DNA from: Cymodocea nodosa
Taxonomy: Eukaryota > Streptophyta > Magnoliopsida > Alismatales > Cymodoceaceae
Reading direction: 5' to 3'
Length of the DNA stretch: 64,000 bases
NCBI GenBank assembly: GCA_036874045.1
Contig: CM072346.1
Location: forward strand, 10,640,001-10,704,000
Shown here: piece after piece, positions 42,780 to 57,300 of the stretch
Layout of the letters: each line of letters begins with the position of its first letter
How positions within the stretch are numbered: the stretch's first letter is position 1
The notes under the pieces: model-generated
The model's database searches: none
Seen by the model: only the letters and a program-made list of their open reading frames with translations
Told to the model about the DNA's origin: nothing
Program-made: the position numbers and the translations under genes

Positions 42780-44396
42780 TGTTTGGATTAAAATGTTGCA
42801 TATTTTTATAGGATCTTATTGATTAAATAGATTTACATGCGATTTATTAAAGTCATATTATGCTTTTATTTCATTATTTAACCAATAAGAACCAATCCCC
42901 ATTTTATACAATCAAAAGTAGGAAATTATTGCAAACATGCATCATTTATGAATTTTATGGATGACTTGATACTTTGATGTATTTATTGTTATGAAAAGTT
43001 TATAATTCAATAGAAGATCATGGAAATTGAAGATTGGAGGAAGAAAATCAAGTGGGATTTAATCCCAATCATTGAATCAAAGATGAATGTCCAAACTTGG
43101 AAACTCTCTTTATAAAAGAGAGTGGTGCACGTCTAGGGCTCTCTCTCTTTTGTTTTCCACCTCCAACACCACCAGCCGTCACCCCCTCTTGAAGCTCCAC
43201 ATCTTGAAGCAAGGAAGGAGAATGCTGGTCATTCCTCCACCTCTCCTCAACTCAGATCTCATGATCTTCATCCCACAAGTCATCTCCAACATGAAAGCCT
43301 TCATTCCACATCTTGGAGTAGGGACGTCTACCTTCACAAGGGTGTTCTTCTTCATTTGTGAGATTCCACAAATCATTTTTCCACTTTCCCTTCTTCTTTG
43401 GCTTCAGATGTATCACATTTTATTATGTTTCACGTAGGTAGTTATTTGTGTTCTTAGTTTTCATTGTAATAAGGTAAAAGTAGAAAACAGATTCGTTTTT
43501 ATTTGTATGTTCCTTTTTGAATCCATGAATCTTTGTCCTTTTCATCTGAAAATCGTAAAAATAGGTGCTGTTATTGATATATATTCATATATTATTGTTT
43601 GTTGATGCTGAAATCCGGATATTACATTCTATTATGCATGAAACAAAATAGAATTCGTTGAAGGTTGTGCATGTTGTTTACAGATTTGCAGTTTTGTTGA
43701 TCTATTTTTATTCCGAGAATTCATGTGTTCTGGAGCGTTTCTGTTTAACTAAAAATTCTGAAAAAAATTCATAATCATGCTATTATAAGTCTTCTGTGAT
43801 TCTATAAAATTTCATAGCAATCCGAAAAGATTTGATGCCATTTTCAAGATCCATCTGTATCAGGCGCAGAATTAGGTCGGAGATTCTTTTGTCGTGATTG
43901 TAAAGCGTTTTTCTCACAACTCAGATCGCGTAAAAATTTGAATAAATATTTCATTAATATCTACATCCTGTTTACTTTTCAAAACATTTGATTTTGTAAT
44001 TTTTGGTTGAGTAATTCTGGATTTATAAGGTTTTTAAGATACTATTGTTAACGCGCAGAAGTTTCCAATTTTATGCATCATTTTCAATGTCCGAATTTTC
44101 AGTCATAACATTCGTGCGTTTTTAAGTGTGAAACTTTTTATCTTAAGTCCACATTAACAGATCTGATTGAGATTAAATTTTCAGTCTAATCTGTTGATTG
44201 GTAGATAAATTAAAAATCCGTGGACTTACTTTTTTTGTAGTCTAATCTATATTTGGAAAGTATTTGCTTGCCATATTCTTGTAATTAGAATCCTAAATTA
44301 TCCCCATTTCCCTGTGGTTCAACCTGTACTTGCCGACGTACTTCATTGGATGTCGTGCACTTGCGGTTTAAAAATTTAAAACTTCTAAAAAATCCA
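42780..44396 (+). repeat. 3' LTR of the plus-strand Athila element
   Basis: It starts TGTTTGGATTAAAATG after the PPT and ends cttctaaaaaatcca. A TATA box tataaaag at 43111-43118 is followed by a pyrimidine-rich leader (gggctctctctcttttg), the likely promoter and transcription start. The last 264 bases match the 5' LTR remnant. Confidence 0.88.
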
Positions 44397-44680
44397 AACA
44401 TCCTGAAGTGATTGTTATTTTGGTAAACTATAGGTGTTTCATACTCAATCCTATGTTGGATATAATTCATCTTTTACTCATTTGATCTAGCCATCTGCAA
44501 TCATCTCAACTTTAAACAATCAGTAATGTCATATCCTTCTAAATTACAAAATTCACATATGCTAACTACAAATTTTAGAAATCTTTGAGCATAAGCATAT
44601 GTCATATTCTCAATGATAAAATACACAACACTCTTACTACTATGAAAACAAATTAGTATTATGATTTTTAGATTTTTAGT
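44397..44680 (-). pseudogene. Gag remnant of a third Athila element (element B)
   Basis: The minus strand is related to element A 33190-33480: MNYIQHRIEYETPIVYQNNN here against MNYLHYNRFKYENSMVYLTN there. It also has the knuckle region and ICEF. It lies directly inside the element B PBS and is cut by the plus-strand Athila LTR at 44396. Confidence 0.7.
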
Positions 44681-44700
44681 TCCCTAGCAATGGTGCCAGA
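44681..44700 (-). other. Primer binding site of element B
   Basis: The minus strand reads tctggcaccattgctaggga, a tRNA-Asp-type site with a few C-to-T or G-to-A changes. Confidence 0.75.
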
Positions 44701-44712
44701 AAAACCTTATCT

Positions 44713-46354
44713 TGTCTACTTAAGGGTATTTTTTTATAAGTAACAAGTAATTTCGTGAACAATTTCTAATTTCAACAACTTAATTTGTTAAATTGATTAC
44801 AAGTGCACAACATCTATTGTATAAGTGTATAAATACAAGTCGAACCCACAAGGAACTGTTGAAATCAATTTGACTTTTTAAATTTTCATAGCCAAGGTAT
44901 AATGTATATTCATAATAGGCTCACTCTATTAATTTATAGTTAACTCAATAGACTTAGTTTGTGGAGTTATGCTTAACTCAATGAACTTCCCTCATGGAGT
45001 TATGGTTAACTCAATGAGCTCTCTAGTAACTTACAATTAATATTGCTGCTTGTAAAAGAATACAGCCATCCATTGGGCAATTCTATACATTACAAACAAC
45101 ATCAATTAAACTTTTGAATGCTAATTCATATTACATTCATCATTGATCGATTCTAGCATTCAATACATCCAAACAATAGATTTCAATCAAGATTTTAGAG
45201 ATTTTTATTAACTGGTTTAAACAAGTAGTAATACGATTTTCTATAACTGAAATAAAATAAACACAAAACAGTCAACAATATAAACACAAATGATACAACA
45301 TAGATTTGATAAACATAAAAATAGATAATGAGTTTTGTTTTATTTTTAATTTTATTTTTGTTTTGTTCCTTCAGATGAGCGAGTGATGAAAGGTAAAATT
45401 CTCTATTGATAGTAAGAAACTTCTATCACTACATGCAATACGATTACACCACTGAAAACTTAACTACTTACTGTCAAGTGCTCCTCTCCCTACTAGATTG
45501 TGAACCTAGACTTTTGTAAGTTGATCTCCTCTTCAGCATAGCAACATCAACTCAAAACCAATGCTAGAAGTTTTACTATCTCTTGAGAGATAATTCGGTA
45601 CTTGGTGAAAATGTCTTTCCTTGTTGTGACACGATCACTCCTCATAGTGGTTGTCAATCACTGTGTTTGGCTCAGAATCGACCTGACATCTGGAAAGTAT
45701 CCTCACAGACCTCCGATATATGGTGATAATGGTGGTATTAGTGGGAGCTCAAGGAACGTTTAACGCTTTCTATAGTGGGTGTGGTTCTCCCCCCCTTTCT
45801 TCATTCCTTTTCTTTTCCTTTTATATTTCTTTCAGTAATAACTACTTTTGCCAAAATCATTAGTTAGATTTCCTTCCTTCACATCAACGATGGTGATTAC
45901 TTCTTCATTTCATAATTTAGATCATGGCATGATTCATGCAACATAGTTTTCTTTGAATTTCCTACAACTGCTCACAATTGAATATTAGAAAATAACTAAT
46001 CTATGGAGTTAGTGTAACTCAACGAACTTACTTTATTAACTTAACTGTAACTCAACAAACTAACCTCGTTGACTTAAGCTTAACTCAATGGACTTGTTTA
46101 GTTCTATAATTTTAATAAAACAAATACATACTCATATAACATTTAACACTTGATATGTAAAAGAAGTAATTTCTAATTTATTTATCAATTATACTTAATT
46201 AACCACTAATTCCTTGAATTTCTACATATTCTTTAATTAAGGCATGTACTCGTATAATTATGACATAATAGCTTAATTCTTATATGATAAGTTAAATATT
46301 ATGCAATTAATCATTCATTAACTACTAGTATTATGTACAATTTCATTCTAAACA
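44713..46354 (-). repeat. LTR of element B
   Basis: The 1642-base LTR starts tgtctacttaagg and ends ttctaaaca. It is a diverged relative of the element A LTR (shared acatcaattaaactttt, acgattacaccactgaaaac, gcaccgattca-type text). GTTGAGTTA/TAACTCAA palindromes lie at 44930-45020 and 46005-46090. Confidence 0.82.
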
Positions 46355-46356
46355 AG

Positions 46357-47202
46357 TGTCGATCAAATCAAAGGAGAAGTGATGATTGAATAATAGGCTA
46401 AAGACAACCAAACCAAGGGAAGTATCGATTGAATCAATGACTAGAGTTAGCAACAATAGTGGTGTTTAATGAGAATGCATCAAATCAAATGTTTGATGTG
46501 AGTGACCAAATGTCTAATGAATCTGTTGAAGTCTCCAATAGTCAAATATCGAAGGTAGTAGAAAACTCCAAATTTTGATAAACATTACCAAAGCGGTTTA
46601 TCTAGTGGTAGTATACTAAATGTCTAATGGTGCAAACAATGTTAGACTAGTTTGTTTAGTGGTGTTTGATCAAACAAACTTGATATCTAGTGGCTCAAGC
46701 ATTACTAAGTATTCAATCATATCAATGGAGTGTTTGATTAGATTGGAAGTTTAAGTGAAGTGTTGTTGATTGTCAAATGTAAAGCTAAGTGAAGCCAAAT
46801 GATGATCTCTAGAAATTATAGAGGTATTTTTGTAATCTATTGTAAAGAGTAGTGCAACCCTAAGTGTGCACTACTTAAAGATTTTTTTAAAATCCTTAAC
46901 CTACTCTTATTCACCAAGTGGTTAGGTAATCTATTTAAAGGGTTGTAACCTAATGTTGTAGATGTACATGGGTGACATTTCTCCTAAAGCGTGCATCACC
47001 ATTGAGGACAATCATAGTGAAAAGCTAGCACCTTTGTAAACATAGGATATTGTTAAATCAGGTATATTCCTATGTTGATGTGTGTGTGATTTTCATCTCT
47101 TTTACTATTATTCTTTGATTTGATCTATGTAAGTGAGAGTGTTTCTATTAGTCAATACAAGAGCAATACTGATGCTACCCTATTGGAGTGTCAATCCCAA
47201 CA
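46357..47202. repeat. Possible solo LTR of unknown family
   Basis: The stretch begins TGTCGATCAAATC and ends GTGTCAATCCCAACA, contains a TATA-like ctatttaaaggg near 46931, and reads like a copia LTR. No target duplication is visible at these ends, and no second copy exists in the window. The call is weak. Confidence 0.3.
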
Positions 47203-50200
47203 TAAATCACATCATTCTTAGTTTGATCACTTAGATCTAACAACTAAGGTTTCATCTACTTTAAATCTAATAAATGAGATTTAACTAGAATTAACAATCA
47301 AGATCACATCATCTAGATCACATTGGATTGCTAGGATCATACAATCATTAATCTAATCACCTAGATCTAATAACCTCAACTTAATCTTCCCACTTTTGTA
47401 AATCTCAACTATCTAATCTACCACTAGCTTACCCATGTTCAGTGCCTAACACTATCCACTACGATAGTCAAAGAATTGGGACTTCCTTTTTCCTTCATCT
47501 ATGAGTGATGAGAAGGACATTATCAGTGTGGATGACTTAGTAAGAACATCCTTCAAGCTTAGGTGACTTTTCAACACTAGCCATCAACATTCATATGCAA
47601 CTACTACCATTCATCACCATTACTTAACCACTTACACTACTTACCACTACTTCCTTTGCCTACATAGGTGATTTTCAACCATCCTTTACAACCTCTTCTT
47701 GGGTTGCTCATATCTCCAAATCTAATCATTAGATCTAGATGAAATTTTAGTATGTGAAAGCCCATGAGTTGATTTTTCTGACATCTATCTGATCTTTGAA
47801 ATCTATTTAATAGATGGAAAGTTATAACTCTCAGAATGTTACCTTGTGTTACTACCTACTAGAAATGCACTTCCTTTGACCATCTCCTCTTGATCATGAG
47901 GCATTCACAAGAATTTTTGCCTATTATTTTTCTAATATAATGCACTTCTTGAAGTTTCATATGTAGTTTATTTCATATCATTATGATTCATAAATTTATA
48001 GTTATGATTTTTCAAAATTGAGTGAGTGCATACCACTCCTTTGCTAGAGCTATGATTGAATATGAGATTTCATCCCAATGTTTCTATTAATTTGATAAAC
48101 ATCAAAGTTTCCTAATTTTCCCCAATGGAGAATCATCCCAACTTTCTAACAAAGCTTGGATTACATGATTCTATGCATTATTTCTAGAGATATAATTCTC
48201 TAAATTTTGGGAGTCTTATTGTCCTATAGTCAAAGGCAAACCTTACCATCTCTTTGTTCTTTGATTTTTTTGATAGGGTGCATTGTTTTACATTCCTAGG
48301 TCAAATTTTTCTTGTTAGCGTGATTCCTAAGCTTTCTACAAAATTTGGTTTCATGTTATTTGATTTTTTTATAATATATTATGATTTTCCCAAGCTACTA
48401 ATGCATTCTACATTGTGTAGAAATGATTGTTAACACCACTATAGTTTTGGTGTTACTTCATGTTTTATCAACCATCAAATATTTGGTCCATGACTTTTCT
48501 CATGGAGCCAAAATTTCGATCTTTCATTTATGTAATCAGATCAATCTGATCTATTTTGGTTGAGGAGATTTGAATTTTCAAAATTTACCCCAACTGTAGA
48601 CGAGTGTATTTGCTAAGAGATGTGCACGTTGATTAAGAAACACCAGCTACAATTGAAGAATACCTTGATATTCTTGCTTCACATTTTTTCTCAAAAGTAA
48701 ACTTTTAGAAGTTTCATTTGAATTTTGAATTGCATTATTGGGATTAGTGAGTATTTCCCTATGAATTGTTGAACTTTGCATATGCTGGTAGATAATGCTA
48801 CTTATCTAAAATGCACCCTAAGTTTCATGTGTTGTTTTAGAAGCCTCATGTGCCTTAATAGCTTGGATGTGCATTTTTTTCAATGGTAGACTTAAAATGC
48901 TTCGATCTAACACCTATTTCATTATTTTTCACTTGCCATAAATTTTAGTCTAATTTTCCAAAATTGGCATACGTCAATAGACTGCTTATCATTTCAGGGC
49001 ATATTATGATTTGATTTCTCTCACACGCAATTTATGATTGTTTGAAAGTGATTGCCATGTTTGCTTTCATGAATTGAATGTTGTGCTTATCAATTGATGC
49101 TTGATTATGTTAGTTCCGTTAATCACTTTGTAATATATCTTATTTCATATACATGCATGCATATTACTATTTCATCATTTCTATGCATACTTATCCAAAA
49201 TCATTAATGTTTAGTAATCGTTTTTAAAATTTGTATTAGAGAATATGCAAACCAAACTAAATTATAATTTAACCAAAATAGAGTATCATGATTTAGAATT
49301 TGAAGCACACTTTCTACGACATGGTTTTTTTTCATGTGCATGGCCAAATTTGAGTATAAAGTCATATGTATCGCCATTTTATTGACATACATACCTATCA
49401 TTTTTGCAACTTCATGATTTTATTTGATTTTGATTGTACGTGATTAGACTTGAGAATAAAGTCATGCATGCAATCCCGTATTATGCACTTCAAATGGCAT
49501 TTCATAACATCTCACCAATAATTTAAAAATATGTCATATAGAAATTAAGCTTATCTATAGCAAATTATAGAAGGATAGACGGTATTTCTAAATCCTATCT
49601 CATCTCGAAGATTGATAAATCCTTTGAGTATAAAAACATAACACGCATTTATAATCATTCTTCTTAGTTGAGTTAGGCTATAGGGTTGCATTTGACTTAT
49701 CATTTAGAACTAAGATCACACATACACTCCATTATTGAAACTCATAAATGAATTTATTGAAATTGAAGGTGATGAACCTATTGAAGCTCCTACCACTATT
49801 GAAGAGGAAGAAATACATTATGCTTCTATTTTGAGTGTTAAACAAAGAAGAAAATAACTGACTAAATGTATAAAGAAATTATGTTATCTATGTGATAAAA
49901 AAAATGATATGTAGCATAAAAAATATTGTATTGGTATTTTGTCAAATTTGTGATGAACAATGTTCCTATTTTATCCTATTTATCAACTTGTGTAGGTTTT
50001 CTTTAATGAATTGTTAATTTCTTCTATAATTTATTTAGAAAAAATTAATTTCAAAATAATCTACTTGAAAATTAATAATTTTTAAATTTTTATCTAATTT
50101 ATTCTTAAATAAAAGTCTTATATTGTTAATTTCTTGTTATTTCTTGTAACTACATAAACACCTTAAATTCAATTTCTTAGAGATCTTTGGAAAGTCAAAT

Positions 50201-50981
50201 TCCTACAATTTCAAATTTCATAAAGACCTCATCCTTTTCTTAGAGGAAGGGGACAAATTGATTTGTGGTTGAAAAGAATTAACTCAACTACGAAAGATTT
50301 CGCAAGCAAGGTAGATGCATGGAGGATAAGCCACAACATACCTAGAACTTGGCCACATCACCAAGGAGCAATCTCAAGAATGAAGCCACCTATAAAGGAG
50401 CAGAAGCATGCTTGGTCAACCATAAAGAGAGTCTTCTTAAGTCACATTCGCAAAGCGTGAGAAACCCAGACTACATTACCCAAGGCCAACCCACTTGATG
50501 CTTATGGGTAACCTAGACAAGCTATTGACCAAATCAAGTCATCAAAATTTGACTATCGAGTGTGTCAAGCAACCAGAAAAAGAATGTCGAATGGCAAGCC
50601 AATAGGCCATTGAGACTCGTCAATACCAAGACTTCTTGACGTATGCTAATCGCTCGCTGTCAATAGAGGAGGATTGACCATCAAGCACACATTCACTAAA
50701 CTTGCAAATACATCGTGTAGGCTAACCCTCGTAGACGCTCATCAACAGCACCTTTCAGACAAGGTGACTGGACATCAAACAAGGCCATCAACACAGGTTC
50801 AAATAGGTCGTCGAGAAATCACAAAATAGTTGACTAGCCAACAACATTCGTCAATCTCGCCAACAACTTGGCAACCATGCAACCGGATTTAATCACTTAT
50901 TGGCAAAAAAATCAAAAATATTACCTGTGATAAGACCAAAAATATCAGCAAGTTAAGAAGGCAAGAAGCCGCTGATGAGTA
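47203..50981. other. Intergenic sequence without recognised genes
   Basis: I see no convincing gene here. Short coding-like pieces at 49747-49857 (acidic, then LCYLCDKK) and 50263-50460 have no recognisable homology. A cctataaaggagcagaagca stretch at about 50388 recalls an LTR promoter, so old transposon debris is likely. Confidence 0.5.
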
Positions 50982-50987
50982 TTTATT
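50982..50987 (-). terminator. Putative polyadenylation signal of the DUF819 gene
   Basis: AATAAA on the minus strand lies 22 bases after the stop codon of the DUF819 gene. Plant poly(A) signals are variable, so this is a candidate only. Confidence 0.45.
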
Positions 50988-51008
50988 AAATCATAGCACG
51001 AGAAGTTA

Positions 51009-51332
51009 CTAGAGCTTCTTCAAGATCAATGAGCCAATTCCAATGCTGAGAAAAGTTGCAATTGCAATCCCAAATATACCTGCTAATATGGCAGGAACAA
51101 CCAAGGAACCCCATCCTTTCGCTGTTGCCATTCCACAAGCTGTGGTTGGGCCACCAACGTTGGCATTTGAAGCTATGAGTAAAAGCTTCCTGTTAAAACC
51201 CAGAAGTCTTCCAGCTCCAAGCATTACCGCTAGATGGACAGACACTTGGACAAAACCAAACGCAAAAATATCAGGTGCAGTGTTAACGACATCCCAAATG
51301 CTCCCATTTGCTCCAACAACAGAAAAGAATAC
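51009..51332 (-). CDS. DUF819 gene exon 6 and stop
   Basis: The acceptor ttcaacag is followed by [17 protein letters not shown] to the C-terminus GSLILKKL and TAG at 51009-51011. Confidence 0.9.
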   Translation of the reverse strand, partial: VFFSVVGANGSIWDVVNTAPDIFAFGFVQVSVHLAVMLGAGRLLGFNRKLLLIASNANVGGPTTACGMATAKGWGSLVVPAILAGIFGIAIATFLSIGIGSLILKKL

Positions 51333-54300
51333 CTGTTGAATGCACGTCAAACGCAGAGATGGTTAGCCATAGTTTGCTGCAGCCATTCAAAAGAAACATG
51401 AAGAAAGTCAAAGTCCAGGCAGTATTCAATTAAAGCAGACAAGAAAAATAAGACACTAGACTCTAGATCTAGACCCTAACACAACTTAAATAACACTGAG
51501 GTACGACCCAACAGATAGCATGCCCACCCGGTAGAAAAAAAATTACTTAACTATACCAAATAGCATATCCATAATTTCAGCAAAAATTTCACCTGCAACA
51601 GTATCAATGCAACAGCCTCTCCAGCTGATGCCAGACGATCAAAATGTCCTGGAAATAAGGTAGCTAAAATGACAATAATTGCTGTAACGCAAGGAAGGCT
51701 GCCTCCTTGAACTTGCAGCACTTTAGTAGAATAGGTGGCAATTTTACAGATGAGAAAGGAAACGGCTACAGCTATAGCTGTCTGAAGAACGGGAAGATTG
51801 CTCCTTGAATTAAGCTCCAAACCTGTATCCAGGCTGACATCTGTAAGAATTTAAAATTTTCATTAGAGAAATCTAACCATCACAAACCATACAACATTCT
51901 CCTCATACTTGTATTCTTTTATCAAATACAAAATATGTTACCGTTAGCAAGAACGAGTAGATCAGGTAGAGAAGCCAAAAATGATAATAAACATTGCAAA
52001 CGATTCACTATGTTTAATGGATAAGAAACCTACAAAACCATAGATATGCCTTCTCCTATTGTTATTCTCTTTATGATTCATTCATTCTAAAAAAAATTTT
52101 TTCAATCCATCATCTATAACAATATGTCTGAAGGAAGCCCGGCTCGTGACCCAAATGCAAGGTGCATCAATTCCGTAGGAAAAGGCTCAGTAAGCAACAA
52201 GGGGAATTTCAGCCTTTCACTTCTACTTGGATCAAGTATTCTTACATTTTACCTTGCCTCAAAAGCAAGTCACATATAGGTTTCCTAGAAAGATTGAATG
52301 GTCTACACAGTTCATTTCACTGTCTTTAGCCTTTAATTTTCATCTTATTATTGTTTTCCAATGTTTCTTCATGTAAAGTGCAATATTTCTGAAAGAAAAT
52401 TGCTGTGGAAAAGCTCCTATTCGTAGCTAATCAAGTCAAGGCATTCCACAACCTTTAATAACCAAGGTTTTAAAGCCAGCGGCACTTAAAAATAATACTA
52501 AATTTCACATCAATAATCTCACAGGTACTAATGCAGAAACACATGATATAGTTATTTGTTATTACCATGTTTGGGTATTGAAGTCTCAGGAGAGATTTTA
52601 GCTGCCAAAGCAAAAACTGTAGTGAAATATACTGCACAAATCAGATTGTCTGCGGCAAGACCAGCTGCCAAAACTGATGGAGGAAGACCAAGAGCTTCAG
52701 CTACTGCAACATAATTTACAGCTGCAAATTTAAAACAATTACCACAATTAGCAAGTAGCAAATATAGGGAAAATAAGCAATTACAAATTGATGATGCCAA
52801 TCCAGATTATTCGCAAGTTTGGACTTTTAGCACAAACCAACAAGACATGTCATAGAATTTCTTCCAACAAGGAATACTTAAATAATAAATATGGATTGAG
52901 ATGTTTGAGTTCTCATTGAAAATCAAATTATTTTTTCAATTATTTCTTCACCTAAATTTCTTCAAGGAAAAGGATTATTAATGTCACATGTTGAACTTTG
53001 CTTTTTATGTATGGACTTGCTTAACATATAAGAAACATGTGAACAAAGTATTTAAGTCATGATGGATCTCCTTTTCATGAATGTGGAATTACATATTTAG
53101 ATGAAGAGTGCTATGTAGAAGAATAGCATATGGATATTGCTTTTTAACTAGATATTTATATCCTAAATGGCAGTCAAAGCCAATAAACCACATGATGCTA
53201 GAAATTATTCTTTGAACGGAAGAATTAGAACATCACTTTACTTTTGCAATGATTTGATTTTTCCCATTTTAATAGGATTTCTCAGCATATCATTCATGAT
53301 ATATGGTCAATTAAGCAAGGTTTCAATTGTCTTGAATATTGACAAACTGAAAGCAAATCAGTTTAAACTACAGTTTAAGATCAATCCTCGTTCAGAAAAC
53401 TTTCGTGTGATATGATGATAATAAAGTTAATACAAGGCATGTGTTACCAAGTTTTAATGTGTTGTGACATTCACTACCAAGTCATAAAGTAGAATTTTGA
53501 TATAAATAATGTTCATTTTAATAATTAAACCAATTACTGAAGCTATGAAATGGGGGATACTTCAATTTGGTAGAATGTTCACAGGTATAAACAAGAAAGG
53601 AATAAAGCACTTTATATGTAATTTATTTGAATAATACACACATCAGATAAAATAAGCTGCATTACCAATTCCTTTTTTGAGATTTATGAATGATTTGCAA
53701 GTAAATGTTTCTATGGTAAACATCAGAAGAATTTTAACATACCTCCACCAATATGTCTGCTCATCAGTGCTGCTGCAATCTTCCAGCTATCTTGACCAAG
53801 CGATCTCATGGGAAAAATTACATATGCTACCAGAGTGCCAATTGTAGTTGCGACTGTTGCACGGTATGCATGTGAGTGTATATATAAGATGCAAAAAAGA
53901 AAACATTGCAAAAGGTTACACAACTAGAAAGGCTTAAGCCCATACAGGCTCAAGGTTACATGCATAACATAGTTTTTTCACAATTCAAATTAGTAGATTT
54001 ACATAATCAATTGGGCTGATGATTTCCTCAAAGTAAATAGAGCCATGCATAATGGCTCAATGAGGCAAATTAAGTGAACGAGCATAACTATTGTGATTTT
54101 TTGAAAATAGGCTTGCTGTGAGATACTGTGACTCAAAAATTTGCAATGAATATTTTACCAGACATAGACAATGTATTAATTATTTAAATACTCAATGTTC
54201 GGATTCATTTCAGAAACAAAGAAAGACCCTTCTTAATTATTACTAGGAAGATTTATTTCACCAAATTTGACACTACCTTGAGAATACTTCATAGTATTAG

Positions 54301-57300
54301 AAAAATCTTTCTCAATTAATTTTGATGATGCAAAACTTAATGACAAATATGAAATTGTTTATATATATTATGCTTATTACTAAGCATACAAGCTAGCAAG
54401 GCTGTGTAAGTTTATAATGAAGGAAGATCAAGGAAAATTATGTTGTATATCAAGAAAGATTAATAGATAGAAATCCATAAGGATAAAAGGGACTCCAAGC
54501 TAAGTCTTAAGGTGAAAATGCAAATCCTTGGTAAACTCTTTTATGTTAAGATCTTCATTAGGACACAGTACATACATGTGTTTAGGAAATTTCTAGAGAA
54601 AACATGATTTAGAGCCTAACTTAACACCCTCTCAGCCACAAAAATGACATACCATTTTTGGTATCAATATATCATTTAGTAGGCCAAAAGTAGACCTCCA
54701 TTTAGAAAGAAAAAAAACAACATACTGATTCCGAGCACCAATGTACCATTTACTAAGCCAAAAGTAGACCTCCATTTAAAAAAAAAAACAACATACTGAT
54801 TCCGAGCACCAATGTACCATTAACTAAACCAAAAGTGTAGCTTTCTAAAGCAAAAATGGCAACCAATTTAACTCATTGGTTAATTGATTTTATTAGAGTG
54901 TCAAGTTATCTGGAAATGACATACCATTTTACCCAATGAAATACCAATCTATTTAACCATTAAATCCAATAGCATGTTGATAATTAAAATGACATACCAA
55001 TTTAGTGTCAAGTTATCTGGAAATGACATACCATTTTACCCAATGAAATACCAATCTATTTAACCATTAAATCCAATAGCATGTTGATAATTAAAATGAC
55101 ATACCAATTTAGTAATCATTACAAAAGCTTTTTAGTCATTACATATGCATTTCTAGGCCATCAATCCTTATGTATACATCATTATTGACCACAAATTAAA
55201 GACACCAAACTACACCATTGTCTTCTAAGTATCATTCTTACTTTCTAAAGCAAGTTCATATCCCACTCTCTCATAGGTATATCCATTGCACTAAGGCACT
55301 CATTGAAGATCTATTAGTATCATTTAAGAGGAGAGTAATGAAGGGAATATAGTACTACAATGCTTATAAGTAAATTAAAGAACTTAGCTTATTAGATTGT
55401 GGTTAGGACTCTTAAGAATGTGGAAAGGAAAGACTTGGTATTATACCAAGAAGGTTGTAAAGGATAGTGTATTAACCTTATAACACTAAATTAGTGTAGA
55501 GGCTCAAATGCAAGGCTTGAAAAGTGAACACAACCTAGATTATAGGTGAAGCATTATAAATTTGTTTGTGTTCTTGTAGTTTGCATTTATATTTCTTTTC
55601 CATTCACCATTTGTTTAAAGAAATTCACTCAAAACATCTTATTATTGCATAAATTTCTCTTATTTTTACATTTCTACAAAATTAACCCAAATTTCACTAT
55701 ATGCCCCCTTCTAGTGAAGTCAATCAATTCTATTAACTTTCATAGGTGTCAAGTTAATCTACTTGATAGATTTATCCATTTAAAAATCATGGCTTCATCA
55801 TCATCCAACTCCATTTATGTTAGTGAGAGGCAAAGCAATTATCACCAAATGGCTTCAATTACACTTATCGAAAACATCTCATAAATGTATTTTTCAAATC
55901 GATGGACTTTGATTGTTAAGGCACTCATTGAAGATCTATTAGTATCATTCAAGAGGAGAGAAATGAAGGGAATATGGTATTGCAATGTTTGTAAACAAAT
56001 TAAAGAACTTAGTTGTTGAGTATTTTGTTTTGATGATGTATGCTGAATGAAAATAATCATATTTGCTCAATTACTATTGCTTATGAAAGGAAATTAAAAT
56101 CATTAATTAATACAGAAAAAACTTACTGATATAAATACTTGTCTGTATTGGATCTGAAATTATGCTAAGTTAATAACTAGTCGTTTCATTGCATTAATTT
56201 CTCATTTAACTAAACGTTAAGTTAACGTGTATTTTTATTGAAAAGCATGATATGTTTTAAAGTTATATTTTCTGTATCATGAACAGTGCACGTTTAGACA
56301 ACTTGTTAAGTTAGAGTTTTGTTTGTATAAAGATCACGTGAGAACTCGTTAAGTTAGAGACTTAAAGGTTAAAATAGGTCACGTGAGAACTCGTTAAGTT
56401 AGTGAGTAAAAGAAGAGACGAACTCGTTAAGTTAGTGTTATACATGTGGTGAAATTATAAGTTACGAATGTTATATTGTATCACGTGAGGTGCCCATGTT
56501 TAACTCGTTAAGTTAACATAACTAAACGCGTTGAGTTACTATATTGAATACTAAGGCAACGCGTTAGGTTAGTGTTATAAACATAAATTGTTATTTTTGC
56601 CCGTGATAAAACTCTTATTATAAAAACATTTGTTTATTACTGGTTCGTTGAGTTATCATAACACAACGGAGATGGTTCGTTGAGTTAACGTAACACCACG
56701 AAGATAGTTCGTTAAGTTAGCTACAGTACTTGTCACATGAGTTGGCACATGAGAAACTCGTTAAGTAAGAAACGTTAAGTTATATATATACTTGTGTTAC
56801 TTGTTTAGTTAACATTAAAGTAACGACTTCTTATTATACTTGATGAAAAATTTTGAACGAAAAAGTTTATTTTGCAGGAAATTTTTCAGAGATCTAGGAT
56901 TGATGATTAAAGAAAATTTGAAATGTAAATGTGGGTTAGAACGTGTGTATTTCGATGAAGGAAAAAGAAAAGACGTGAAGAAGTAAAAAACTGGTAGTGA
57001 TTAAACGTGGAGAATATGCATGAAATGAATATACAGTATAAAAGGCATAGAATTCTCGTTAATCAAATTATCCTTGCACACAAAACGAAAAATCTTTTCA
57101 ATGATCAAATTATCCCTGCACATCAAATGAAAAATCTTTTCAAGGATCAAAAACACCTCTTCGGAGAAAATCTCTTAGGTGAAAGAAAATTTAGTGAAGC
57201 ATAAAAAGGTAAGATATATGTTACTAAATATTTGAAGTATCAGGTGAAAGAAAATTCAGTGAAGCAAAAAAAGATAAGATTTACGTCACTGAAGATTTAA

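Larger units (their letters stand above)
35823..44396 (+). mobile_element. Athila-type Ty3/gypsy element, plus strand, 5' LTR truncated
   Basis: The element has the last 273 bases of a 5' LTR (35823-36095), PBS, knuckle ORF, protease, RT-RNase H-integrase, two small post-integrase ORFs, an internal and a terminal polypurine tract and a complete 1617-base 3' LTR (42780-44396). RT carries FMDDFSIFGSS. The coding region has fewer stops than element A. Like element A it has no capsid domain after the PBS, and none elsewhere. About 1.3 kb of 5' LTR is lost at the junction with the inverted LTR fragment, so no TSD can be read. Confidence 0.9.

Noticed and set aside
43087-43437. ORF of 116 residues in the plus-strand Athila LTR
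   Set aside because: It starts next to the TATA box of the LTR and lies in its leader; composition is that of a pyrimidine-rich leader and no homology is recognised.
49747-49857. Acidic coding-like piece followed by LCYLCDKK
   Set aside because: It could be a gag fragment, but it is too short and broken to assign.
50263-50460. ORF starting MWLKRINSTTKDFASK
   Set aside because: Short, with no domain, in a stretch that looks like transposon debris.
51043-51339. Plus-strand ORF of 98 residues
   Set aside because: It is the antisense shadow of DUF819 exon 6.
53167-53415. Plus-strand ORF of 82 residues in intron 3
   Set aside because: AT-rich intron sequence with no recognisable domain.
54675-55113. 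Regularly spaced repeats resembling a CRISPR array
   Set aside because: Eukaryotic intron; the units are adjacent tandem copies without unique spacers.
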